64,000 bases of DNA, taken from Heterohyrax brucei (taxonomy: Eukaryota; Chordata; Mammalia; Hyracoidea; Procaviidae). The notes under the pieces were generated by a model that saw only the letters and a program-made list of their open reading frames with translations, searched no databases and was not told where the DNA came from. This document shows, one piece after another, positions 55,341-64,000 of this stretch (the stretch's first letter is position 1; each line of letters starts with the position of its first letter). The stretch spans positions 61,971,431 through 62,035,430 of the forward strand of contig CM053146.1 in NCBI GenBank assembly GCA_028571685.1, given 5' to 3'. Both the position numbers and the translations under genes were made by a program.

Positions 55341-55532
55341 AAAAATCAAGGATCTCATCAATCGAGTCTAAATGACTCCAGATTTTTTCTGTCCGCCAAA
55401 CCCACCCATTCCTATCAGATTATTCCAGAATCATCTCAGGCAACAACTCACTCAGGAAAACTTCACATTCCTAGGAAAAAATATATAATTTGTCCTTTCT
55501 CCACAACTACACAAAATGTGTTGCTTCTCTAG

Positions 55533-55592
55533 GCAAAGCTAAGTGCTGTCTAGTCAGATCTGACTCCTGGCAAACCTAGCAGAGGGCAAAAC
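55533..55592 (-). mobile_element. AfroSINE tail stub
   Basis: caaagctaagtgctgtctag then tcagatctgactcctggcaa. The match fades after agcagagggcaaaac. Confidence 0.65.
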
Positions 55593-55717
55593 ACAGCTAC
55601 TTGGATTACGTTAGGTTTATCATTACGGTTTTTCTCCCCCAGTAGACTATGAGTTTACAACAGAAGAGACAGTGTGGATAACCTTTTGTATCTCTTCTAT
55701 ATTTGGTGCTTTCATTC

Positions 55718-55852
55718 AATCACTCAACATGTATTTATTGCACAATGCATACGTGACCAAGGAGAATGTAACAGCAAACAGAAAAAAGTCCCTTACAGTC
55801 CTACATTTTAGCAGAGATGACAGACAACAAGCACATATGTAGCATTTAAACT
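55718..55852 (+). mobile_element. MIR/L2-like old repeat fragment
   Basis: ttcattcaatcactcaacat, gtatttattgcacaatgcat, and then cccttacagtcctacatttt follow the usual order 'tcattcattcaacaaatatttattgagcacc...cctaCattctag'. Confidence 0.5.
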
Positions 55853-55856
55853 ATGC

Positions 55857-55901
55857 TAGGGTTGCTATGAGTCAGAACTGACTCAACAGCAGTGTTATAT
55901 A
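55857..55901 (+). mobile_element. AfroSINE tail stub, plus strand
   Basis: agggttgctatgagtcagaa then ctgactcaacagcagtgtta, passing straight into a (TA)n run. Confidence 0.75.
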
Positions 55902-55938
55902 TATATATATATATACATACATATATATAAGATATATG
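55895..55938. repeat. (TA)n microsatellite with CATA interruptions
   Basis: ttatatatatatatatatat at the tail of the SINE stub, then acatacatatatataagata. It probably expanded from the SINE tail. Confidence 0.85.
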
Positions 55939-55964
55939 ACACAGCATAAGGTTGATTAATGCTA

Positions 55965-55994
55965 AGCCAAGTGCCAAGTGCCGTCGAGTCGGAA
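55965..55994 (-). mobile_element. AfroSINE tail stub with duplicated gccaagt
   Basis: aagccaagtgccaagtgccg then tcgagtcgg. The tail unit gccaagt is present twice, as expected for a short tandem tail. Confidence 0.7.
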
Positions 55995-56049
55995 TGCTAA
56001 GTGATATAAATAAAAATGAAGTAGGCTAATTGGATAACTCAACATAAAG

Positions 56050-56070
56050 GTAAAAAAAAAAAAAAAAAAA
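56050..56070. repeat. A-rich tract
   Basis: A run of about nineteen A. It sits at the 5' edge of an RTE piece whose expected sequence there is also A-rich. Confidence 0.8.
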
Positions 56071-56718
56071 ACTCACACCTGGACTGATGAGCAACATTAT
56101 GATAAAAGCAGAAAAGACTGAAGTTGTTAAAGATTTCATTTTAGTTGGACTCACAATTAACACTCATGGAAGAAGCAGTCAAGATCTCATACTCTTCATT
56201 GCGTTGGGCAGATCTACTGCAAAAGACTTAAAAGCAAAGATGTCACTTTAAGGATTCAAAGCCAAGCCAAATGTCATCAAGTCCAGGACTAAGGTGCCCT
56301 CAACCCAAGCCATGGTGTTTTCAGTGGTGTCATGTGCATGAGAAAGATGAACAATGAATAAGAAAAATCAAAGAAGTTTGATGTCTTTGGACTATGGTGT
56401 TGACAAAGAATGCTGAATATATCACGGACTTCCAAATCCACCTTGGAAGAAGTACACCAGAGTGCTGCTTAGAAGCAAGAATGACAAGACTCACATGCTT
56501 TGGACACGTTATTATGAAAGAAGGATCAGTCTTTGGAGAAGCACATCATGCTTGGTATAGGGTCAGCGGAAAAGAGGAAGACTGTTAGCAAGATGGATTG
56601 ACACAGCGGCTGCAACAATGGCCTGAAGCATAGCAATTATTATGCAGAAGATACAGGACCAGGCGGTGTTTCATTGTGTTGAGTCACAACTGATTCAATG
56701 GCACCCAACAACAGTAAC
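56071..56718 (+). pseudogene. RTE LINE 3' end, plus strand
   Basis: gatgagcaacattatgataa, gaagttgttaaagatttcat, cagcagt-like gcagtcaagatctcatactc, agtacaccagagtgctgctt and gaagcaagaatgacaagact, ending gattcaatggcacccaacaa. It is the region after the reverse transcriptase through the 3' terminus. Frame 56394-56588 (ECCLEARMTRLTCFGHVI) is its C-terminal part. It has small internal deletions around 56225. Confidence 0.88.
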
Positions 56719-56769
56719 TGGATAGTAAATAGCAAAGGGTATTATTCTAGGTAGTGTGAATGGTTCAAT

Positions 56770-57020
56770 ATCAACAGAGATTCATTATACAAATATCTAA
56801 GTGAAGGATATTCCAAGCAGAGGTAATGGTCTTACAAAGTCCCTACGATGTACGCACCATGTTCAGGAAACAGTAGGGAATAGAAGTGGGGAATACGGGA
56901 AATGAAGGCAAAGAGGATATTAAGATTCCGTATCCTGGAATGTCTTTTACAGCAAGAGATCTTCCTAGTCCATCACTCAGGTTTCATATGCAAGAATTTT
57001 GGACTTCATTCTAAGTATAA
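56770..57020 (+). mobile_element. Old mammalian repeat, family not assigned
   Basis: tgaaggatattccaagcaga, ggtaatggtcttacaaagtc, caccatgttcaggaaacagt and ttggacttcattctaagtat, then aatggagttttgagagcagg. It is the most complete of three copies with related layout (34146, 51901). Confidence 0.45.
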
Positions 57021-57344
57021 TGGAGTTTTGAGAGCAGGCCAACAGAGTAGTCTATCAGTAAACATTGATGTGCAAAAATTGGTTACATGACAGGCAAACT
57101 AAAACAGAGACTCCTATCCTGAGTGTCATGTATGAAAATGGCCTTTGAAGAAGCTAGTGCAGCTTCTAGTTCTGAAATTCAAGAATTCTTTAACTCTCTA
57201 GCAAGAAGGAACGAAGCAAAATTCTTGTGTTCACTGGATCCAGCATTTACATTTCCAATACCCTCTCCATACACTGCATGCTTATATAAATACAATGTCA
57301 AAATAACACAAAGAACATAAGCATAGAACCAAAATATGACATTT

Positions 57345-58404
57345 TCTTTTTATTTAAAATAGAGCTCTATATGCTTCACAGAAACAAGTACAAGGAGTGC
57401 TTAATTTATTATCTTTGTCACTTTACAAAACAATACATTTTCAGGAAATGCATACATAAAAATATAACATTTAGGCAGATAACTATTTACATAGGGAGGC
57501 AGCTGAAAGTTAAGCAATAATATTAAAAAGCTTTAAAATAAATACTTTTATGACTTGCCGTTGGTAAAGATAAACATTTTGGTATGAAGGCTATCACTGA
57601 GATCTTACTGAATTCTAAAATACTATTATTTCTAAATAAAATAATTACATTTATTACTATAAAAACTGCACGACAATTTCACAGACTAGAAATTAACGAA
57701 GTTTCTGAATATCACTCATTTCTCTTTGGAATTTGTGTTTCTCTTCACCTTAAGCAATTAAATTGCAAGTACTAAAGGTGCCACCTGCATATTTTTTGGA
57801 TACAATTTATTGCCTAATTGTCATTTTAAAGCCTAATCTATTTTTCCTGTATTCCTTATATACATTCGTTTGACCCTGTCTGTTGGAAAGGCAGTATCTT
57901 TTTTACATGATTAATAATATCAGCTAACTTACAAAAAATTCTTTACAACAGTGATTCTTTTCACAGTAGTTCAAGAGTTCAAGGCATGTTTTGCAATGTC
58001 AAAACGCAGCGGTTTTGACATCTGTAAAGTGTTCTTAGGTATAAGAAAAATCACGCTACCAAAAGAAAAGTATAATTAGTATTAGTACTTTGAAAGTCAA
58101 TCCAAAATTCCTTTTTTGAGACCTGAATCTCATTTTCTGTTTTTAGGACATTGTAAAATCTGAAATACAAATTAAGTTTGAATACTCTTCCCCAGCCTAA
58201 GATCAGAAGTGTACAAGAGCTTGACAATAGGCATTCTAAAAGTGAACCAAAATTTACCATTTTGGCTTATATATTCTCACTTTATACATAGAGAAAAAAA
58301 TAACTGGACTTTAATAAATGTTTAAATATTAGTATTCAGATAGATAAATCTCATTCTTTGTCCACATTAGTTACACAGAATCTAGGACAAATAACTGTCT
58401 ATCT
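57345..58404 (-). other. Possible 3' UTR end of an unidentified minus-strand gene
   Basis: Read on the minus strand this is unique, AT-rich and free of interspersed repeats, ending with two poly(A) signal hexamers: AATAAA complements at 57405-57410 and 57349-57354. tgtaaata and atttatttt-like elements near 57480-57500, typical of 3' UTRs, lie just upstream. There is no coding exon I can read. An A/T-rich intergenic segment would look similar. Confidence 0.35.
57349..57354 (-). terminator. Candidate poly(A) signal
   Basis: tttatt on the plus strand (AATAAA on minus). A second hexamer is 50 bp upstream in the minus direction. A GT/T-rich downstream element is not obvious, although ttatgttctttgtg-like sequence follows at about 57305-57320. 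Confidence 0.35.
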
Positions 58405-58580
58405 AGGAAACCCTGGCAGCATAGTAGTTAAGCGCTACAGCTGCTTGCCAAAAGGTTGGCAGTTCAAATCCACCAGGCACTCCTTGGAAAATCTATGGGG
58501 CCATTCCACTCTGTTTTATGGGGTCACTATGAGTCAGAATCGACTTGACAGCTATGGATTTGGTTTGCGGGGGTTTAATT
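58405..58580 (+). mobile_element. AfroSINE, near full length
   Basis: aggaaaccctggcagcatag is the head, gttggcagttcaaatccacc the B box, and atgagtcagaatcgacttga the tail, followed by tttggtttgcgggggttt. Confidence 0.95.
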
Positions 58581-58636
58581 CCTATTCTACAGGCTAAGTC
58601 AATGCATAGATATACGCATGATATGAAAACTCAATA

Positions 58637-58690
58637 GCCAGCCAAGTGCCATCGAGTCGGATCCGACTCATGGTGACCCTCCAATGGAAA
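58637..58690 (-). mobile_element. AfroSINE tail stub
   Basis: cagccagccaagtgccatcg then agtcggatccgactcatggt, gaccctcc. It is the best conserved of the stubs. Confidence 0.75.
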
Positions 58691-60340
58691 CATTAAAATC
58701 AGGGCCCATGTGCTTTGCTGCAGATTATATGGATTAAAAAGACTAGGTATCAATAAAATAAACCTGCAACCTCTCTTGTTCTGTTGTGAGTGGTAAGACG
58801 AAAATCAAAAGTACTTTTTCTCCTGAGTTCTCTGTTCATTTTGCAAATACTAAAAACCACGGTGAGTTTTTAAACCTCATTTTCTGATGCTGTACAAGCA
58901 AGGCCATTGTCTGAAGATGCAAAAGCACATAGGGTACTTTTTAAGAAATAGAAAATATGTCTGGGTTGGATCTTAGCTTCACCTTCCCCTTCAGCTGAAA
59001 GTATTTGGGCAGGGCACAATCTACTCAATTTGATTAACTGCTGACCTGGATTTAAGGCTAACTTCTCAATGCATTCAGAGTCTTAGTAACCAAGATAACA
59101 CTCAGGTTTGTGGAGCCCAGGACAAAAATCCTACAATTAAAGTTGTTAGGTCTAGAGAGAAAAATGTCTTTTAAGATAACATATCAACGATGATAACAAT
59201 CAGAAAATATAAGTCATGTCTGAAAACACTGAAATCTAGGATAAGACAGAGCTCATGTTCTCCCAAATATTGTGTTAACAACAATGGACATGAAGAAGGA
59301 TTTTGGCAGTTCTTAAGTAGAGAGATTTAACAACAAAGATTATTACCCAATTTGAATATAACGTTATAATCCAAACCATATGGCATAATGGTTTGGTTTT
59401 AAAAGATGGTGAAAGCAAAACAAACAATGGTATGAATCACAGCAGAAATAAATTTAGCAATCACATTATGGGGCATATATTTCACATTCTCTGTTCAAGT
59501 CTGTCTGTGAATTGAAATTTAACATTAAAGCAAAAGTAGACATTCCTTATATGTTAGCGAAAAACTAGAAAATAAGTAGACTGCCAATCTTTTTGAAGTG
59601 TTAAAGTCATTGACAAATAACTGCTTCACAATGCCAACTAAAAAAAGTACTGGAGAAGCCATGAGGTTGGTATCAGAAATAGAAATCTCATTAAGAAGTT
59701 CAGTCTATGGGATTCGGGACCAGGGCTAGAATTCAAATGAAAGAACGGGGGACAGAACTTACGAAAGGATTTGAGATTGATGAAATCCTGCAACAGATAA
59801 CATAATGCGGTGCAAATAGTGGCTGTCAATGGCAACTAATAAGAAACTATGAAAGTAATGGGAAAGAAGTACAATAATCTGCTCTACATATGGTCCCAAA
59901 GTCAATGACCAAAATCATCTTGTACCTCCCAATACATAAAGACAAAGAACAAGCTTTATAGAAAGGGAAGTGGAAAAAAAGAACATAGAAAGCAAATCTA
60001 TCATTAATTGCACTAAGAAAATTCTATACTCTCACAATCCCTAAATTCTATTCATCTATTTTATCAGTGCCCCGGTTGTTGTCCAGCTAGCTGACAAATA
60101 CATTAAATCTCGTCCTTAGCCTATTTCAGTTTTTCTTACTGAGCTCATTATGAGTAAGAGAATTATTTTAGTAGAAATAAAAAGATAGAATTGATCAACA
60201 CTGAATAGCACATTATGCTAATGTACTTTTAAGGTAGAATTAGGTGCAAGCTAATTAATTTTTTAGAAAGAGTTGAGACATGGTAGGGCATTGTTGTGGG
60301 TGTTACCACTGGTTTCCCATGTCAGTTCTGCTAATAACTG
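58691..60340. other. AT-rich single-copy sequence
   Basis: No repeat is recognised. On the minus strand ttatctgttgcag at about 59790 resembles a splice acceptor followed by an open frame to 59638, but I recognise no domain. Some of this might belong to the same transcript as the 3'-UTR-like segments. Confidence 0.3.
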
Positions 60341-60542
60341 CTGTTGTTAGGTGTCACTGAGGCATTTTCAATTCACAGTAACCCCATGTGACTGAGCAGA
60401 ACTGCCCTATAAGGTTTTCTAGGCTATAATTGTGACAGGAGCAGATGATCAGTTCTTTCACCCTTGGAGCCACTATGTGGATTTGACCCACCAACCTCGT
60501 GGTTAGCAGCTCAGTGCTTAAGCATCGTGTCACGGGGGATCT
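60341..60542 (-). mobile_element. AfroSINE, alternative body
   Basis: actgctgttgttaggtgtca is the tail complement, with aaggttttctaggctataat as alternative body and gcatcgtgtcacgggggatc at the head end. It is the lower member of a three-element cluster. Its tail matches the RTE 3' end of 32608 (tgttgttaggtg). Confidence 0.8.
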
Positions 60543-60559
60543 ATCTATTAAGTAAAACC

Positions 60560-60724
60560 AAAAATACCAGACCCACTACTGCCAAGTTGACTCCAACTCA
60601 TAGTGACCCTACAGAACAGAGTAGACCTCCTCCATAGAGTTTCCAAGGAGTGCCTGGTGGACTCGAACTGCCAGCCTTCTGGTTAGCAGATGTAGCATTT
60701 AACCACTACAGCACCAGGGTTTCC
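60560..60724 (-). mobile_element. AfroSINE, near full length
   Basis: aaaataccagacccactact is the tail complement and taaccactacagcaccaggg the head complement. It sits 17 bp from the previous one. Confidence 0.92.
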
Positions 60725-60730
60725 AGCTGG

Positions 60731-60889
60731 TAAAACCACTGCTGTTGAGCCAGATCTGACTCACAATGACCCTAGAGGTCAGTGTAGAACAGCCCCCTAG
60801 AGTTTCCAAGGAGTGCCTGGCAGATTCTAACTGCCAGCCTTCTGGTTAGAAGCCGTAGCATTTCACCACTACACCACTAGGGTTTCCAA
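60731..60889 (-). mobile_element. AfroSINE, near full length
   Basis: gtaaaaccactgctgttgag is the tail complement and caccactacaccactagggt the head complement. It is nearly in contact with its neighbour. Confidence 0.92.
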
Positions 60890-63129
60890 CCAGTAACTCG
60901 TAATCATTTAATCTCTGATCCTTGGTTTCTTTATAAAATACGGGGAACAAATCATAAAATCTCTTCTATTTACTCCAATTCTCAAATTCTGATTTTTATT
61001 TTTGGCTATGACACATCTGAGATAATTAAGACCACCAAGGAATTCCCCTTCATTAGAAAGCTAAATATTAGAACAGATGAAATGAAAATGAGTTATATTT
61101 TTAAGACTAAAGATAATTTAGAAAGACAGTAAATGAATACTTTTTAAAAAACAAGGAGAGGAAAAATACAAAAGATAAAAGGAAAGCTGGCAAAAAAGAA
61201 AGTGAAATGTCTGAAAATTTGCATTTTAAACACTTAGAAAAACTGTGTTACTGAATTTCTATTTAAGGTGAAAGTTTTATATTCCAGCTGACTTTTCTGT
61301 TTAAAAGAAGCCCTCAGGACCCAATGGATTACTGTGTTAACTAAAATAGAGAATAAAACCCCTGTAGGCATCAGCATACAGAGCTGGCACTAAGCATCGT
61401 CAAACACCAAAGTAACGTGTCTCACAGAAGAAAAGATGCTCAGAATATTTGAGAAAACTACATTACCACCACTTCAAGATATTAATACCTAAACATTTCT
61501 AGGTAACATACTGCTGCATTTGTGAACATACTTCAAGGAACCAAAGGATCTGCTCCCAACTTCTCCTCAACTACTACTGTTACTTCCATAATTTCCTAAT
61601 GGAAAATAACATTTTCCTATCTCAAATAAATATATTTAATTCTACTTAAGTAAAATTAAGTTCTATGTTTGTTTTTTATAATCAGCCAGAAACTATTCTC
61701 TGACAAACAGTTTTAAGTTGTTCACTAAGATTTTGTACAATGGCATACATGGGGTCCCTAAGAAGATGCCCCTGGCACACTTTGTATAAACTCAAAAACA
61801 GTCCTGAGTCTTCTCTGCCCCAGCAAGTCACACGATAGCAAAATTCCAGCAGAGCATAGTAGTAGTAGTCCTAGTCTGTCTCATTTAACAATTCTACAAT
61901 AATAGATGTCTCAAAAATAATAAATCATTAGGGAACATTTAATCTAATGAATCTATTGTAGATACTCATTTTCAATAAAAACTTTTTTTTTAACTCTTCA
62001 GACATTGCAACCAGGTTACTATTTTCACACAATCATGGAAATTTAAAATGCAAAGTTAACATAAAGTCTAAAGATGAAAATTAAGTGCTATGCCTATAAT
62101 AGTGCACAACAGTCATGTTTTACTTCACTTTCAAGTCAGAACATAAATTAAGAATTTTAGACGTGACATGCCAGATTATTTTAGACATGGGAAAAAGTGC
62201 ATAATAGAATTTGTACCAGTTACGAACTTAAATACATAGCTTATAAGGCAAGACGGTCATGCTGAAATATTGACAACAATTAATGCTTCCATTATTTTAA
62301 GAAAATGAGAGTGCATGTGAATCCCATCACCACTTTATACACCATTATATACTTTCATAAATGACATTTTCCCCAAGCTTTGTATTGTGCCCCAAACCAA
62401 AAATATCTTAGAGGAACAAAGAACAATGATACTCCAAGTCTAAGAATATATATATATATACATATACTTGCTTACAGAAAAACTGAAAAGAAATAAATAT
62501 TATACACTGAGACCCTATTAGAAACAAATAATATAAAAACTTAACATCATAGGTATATACAGGAAATTTGCTTTATGCTCTAAATCTTATCCTATTTTTA
62601 TAAATGAACATTTTCTATTTATAATCATGTTCAAAGTTAAGGAAAAAATGTCAACTTTCAACTTTTTCTTTATGGTTTTGCTTAATCTATTGCCTTTAAA
62701 AATGTAGTTTGCAATCAAAACATAAGACTACTCATTTTGGAGTTATAATCAACCAACACAAAAACAATTAAAAAAAGTACAAATGTCCATAGTGTTACAG
62801 TGTGAAAATTGAACCAATAAAGATATGGAATTATATTTAGATAACCTTCAAATAAATTATAAAACATAATGACAAGGAATATGGAGATATTAAAATATCC
62901 TTTCTTATAGAATTAAATAAGTATATTCAGCCAGCATAAGTGCATAAAACAAGAACTATTGCTCTGGTCTATTTTGGACCAGAGTACATTCATAATAAAT
63001 AAATAACTTCACTCTCACATACGTAGAAACAATCTGTAAGAAGTCAAGGCAACAAGAACAAGCAGGATTACCGCCTCATGCAAGCACTTTTTAAAACTGG
63101 TGATACAATTTACATTGTCTAATATTTAT
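60890..63129 (-). other. Unique AT-rich sequence, 3'-UTR-like on minus strand
   Basis: 2.2 kb without any repeat that I recognise, although the rest of the window averages a SINE every 1.5 kb. Minus-strand motifs tgtacaaa, TTTATTGAAAA and several ATTTA are seen. A (TA)n run lies at 62447-62462 and a T9 run at 61982-61991. It may be part of the same long 3' UTR as 57345-58404. No coding exon is visible. Confidence 0.3.
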
Positions 63130-63299
63130 ATGGAAACCCTGGTGACATAGTGGTTAACTGCTACAGATGCTAACAAAAAAGTCAGCAGTTCAAATCCATC
63201 AGGCACTCCCTGGAAACACTATAGGGCAGTTCTACTCTGCCTATAAAGTTGCTGTGAGTCGAAATTGACTCAGTGGCAGCGGGTTTGGTTTTTTTTGGT
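63130..63299 (+). mobile_element. AfroSINE, near full length
   Basis: atggaaaccctggtgacata is the head, gtcagcagttcaaatccatc the B box and gtgagtcgaaattgactcag the tail, then ggtttggttttttttggttc. Confidence 0.95.
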
Positions 63300-63650
63300 T
63301 CACTATCCAAATAAAGAGGCTTTCTGAAGGTGCTACAAACTGAAAGTGATTCTCAGACTTACTCCTGAATACCATGATCTTGTAGAACCCAAGACACCTT
63401 ACTTTGCATCATATTATTTGCCTATTTACTTTCTTCTCCCACCCTGCCCATATTTTTATTCCTATTCCCAAACTAGACTTTTCAGTTCCTGAAGGTAGGA
63501 CCTATCATCTTTTTGTTTCCCTGTTGCCCTCAGCATTGTGGCAAGCAAGACACAGGGTCCTACAGGCTTATTTAATGAGCAGATGACCGCACGAACAGGA
63601 GGAAATCAAAGCACAAGCAAAATTTATAACTTACTTTTTTTGCCTTCCTT
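63300..63650. other. Unassigned sequence
   Basis: tccctgttgccctcagcatt and gaaggtaggacctatcatct near 63490-63540 resemble an old MIR-related block, too weak to call. Confidence 0.35.
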
Positions 63651-63805
63651 GTTGGAAACCCTGGTGGCATAGTGGTTAAATGCAATGTCTGCTAAGCAAA
63701 AGGTTAGCAGTTCAGATCTGCCAGGTGCTCCTCAAAAACTCTGTGGAGCTGCTCTACTCTGTCCTATAGGGTTGCTTTGAGTTGGAAATGGTTTCTGTTT
63801 TTTTT
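63651..63805 (+). mobile_element. AfroSINE, near full length
   Basis: tggaaaccctggtggcatag is a nearly consensus head, then gtggttaaatgcaatgtctg, gttagcagttcagatctgcc (B box) and gttgctttgagttggaaatg. The tail is shortened. Confidence 0.95.
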
Positions 63806-64000
63806 ATGTCAGCCAAGTTCTAGGAATAGGAATTCCACAGTAAAATAAGGCATACTCGCTGAGTTGTGTTCTACATGAAAATACATAAGCCTTCAGAAAA
63901 TCATTTTCCAAGTTGTACTTTGGAGGACATTAAACTGTGGAATAGTAAAAATTTCTTCCTTGCCCTCAAATAAAGGATTGCACGGTGAAATAATTTTGTA
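63806..64000. other. Unassigned sequence
   Basis: No repeat or gene is recognised up to the window end. Confidence 0.4.

Noticed and set aside
59638..59835. Minus-strand frame after an acceptor-like ttatctgttgcag
   Set aside because: The peptide is not recognised and no neighbouring exon was found. It could be reconsidered if transcripts cross it.
63130..63200. tRNA gene
   Set aside because: The tRNA-like sequence is the head of an AfroSINE; the cloverleaf arms do not pair and a SINE body follows directly.

Overview
The window reads as ordinary mammalian intergenic or intronic DNA from an afrotherian, most likely an elephant. The basis is about forty copies of one tRNA-derived SINE with the afrotherian AfroSINE sequence (tRNA-like head with a B box of the type ggttcgaatcc, body, and a tail reading like gtcgctatgagtcggaat). 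There are also fragments of an RTE-clade LINE of the type known from elephant, whose 3' end matches the SINE tail. I assigned family names by recognition, not by database search, so species is an inference. Other paenungulates (manatee, hyrax) remain possible.

I found no intact protein-coding gene. The longest open frames are pieces of dead transposable elements or chance frames. Layout: 1-9 kb is mostly unassigned sequence with one solo LTR, a MIR and a head-to-tail SINE cluster at 6.9-7.5 kb. From 11.3 to 14.6 kb there is a nest of RTE LINE fragments, including a 5'-UTR piece close to a 3' end. From 14.6 to 19.4 kb the sequence is mainly non-repetitive and holds a group of palindromic transcription-factor-like sites near 18.05-18.22 kb. 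A full-length solo LTR lies at 19.4-19.9 kb. A minus-strand L1 lacking both ends covers 21.77-25.0 kb and its reverse-transcriptase motif is mutated. A minus-strand RTE 3' half follows at 25.2-26.2 kb.

From 26.7 to 29.4 kb SINEs of both orientations are packed together. A 2.2-kb minus-strand old L1M 3' region spans 29.5-31.8 kb. At 32.0-32.6 kb lies the first of two mariner-derived elements with the same unusual foldback plan; the second is at 47.9-48.5 kb. The 33-49 kb part holds further LTR pieces, L1 and RTE ends, an old LINE endonuclease fossil near 34.8-35.5 kb, and a 70-bp alternating purine-pyrimidine tract at 43.09-43.16 kb. From 49.7 to 51.9 kb there are two plus-strand L1 pieces separated by 1.1 kb.

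From 57.3 kb to the end, the sequence is AT-rich and mostly non-repetitive apart from SINE insertions. On the minus strand it looks like long 3'-UTR sequence with two AATAAA signals near 57.35-57.41 kb. This is the best candidate for gene-associated sequence, but I cannot name the gene. The elements do not form a functional pathway; the window records successive waves of retrotransposition and DNA transposition.
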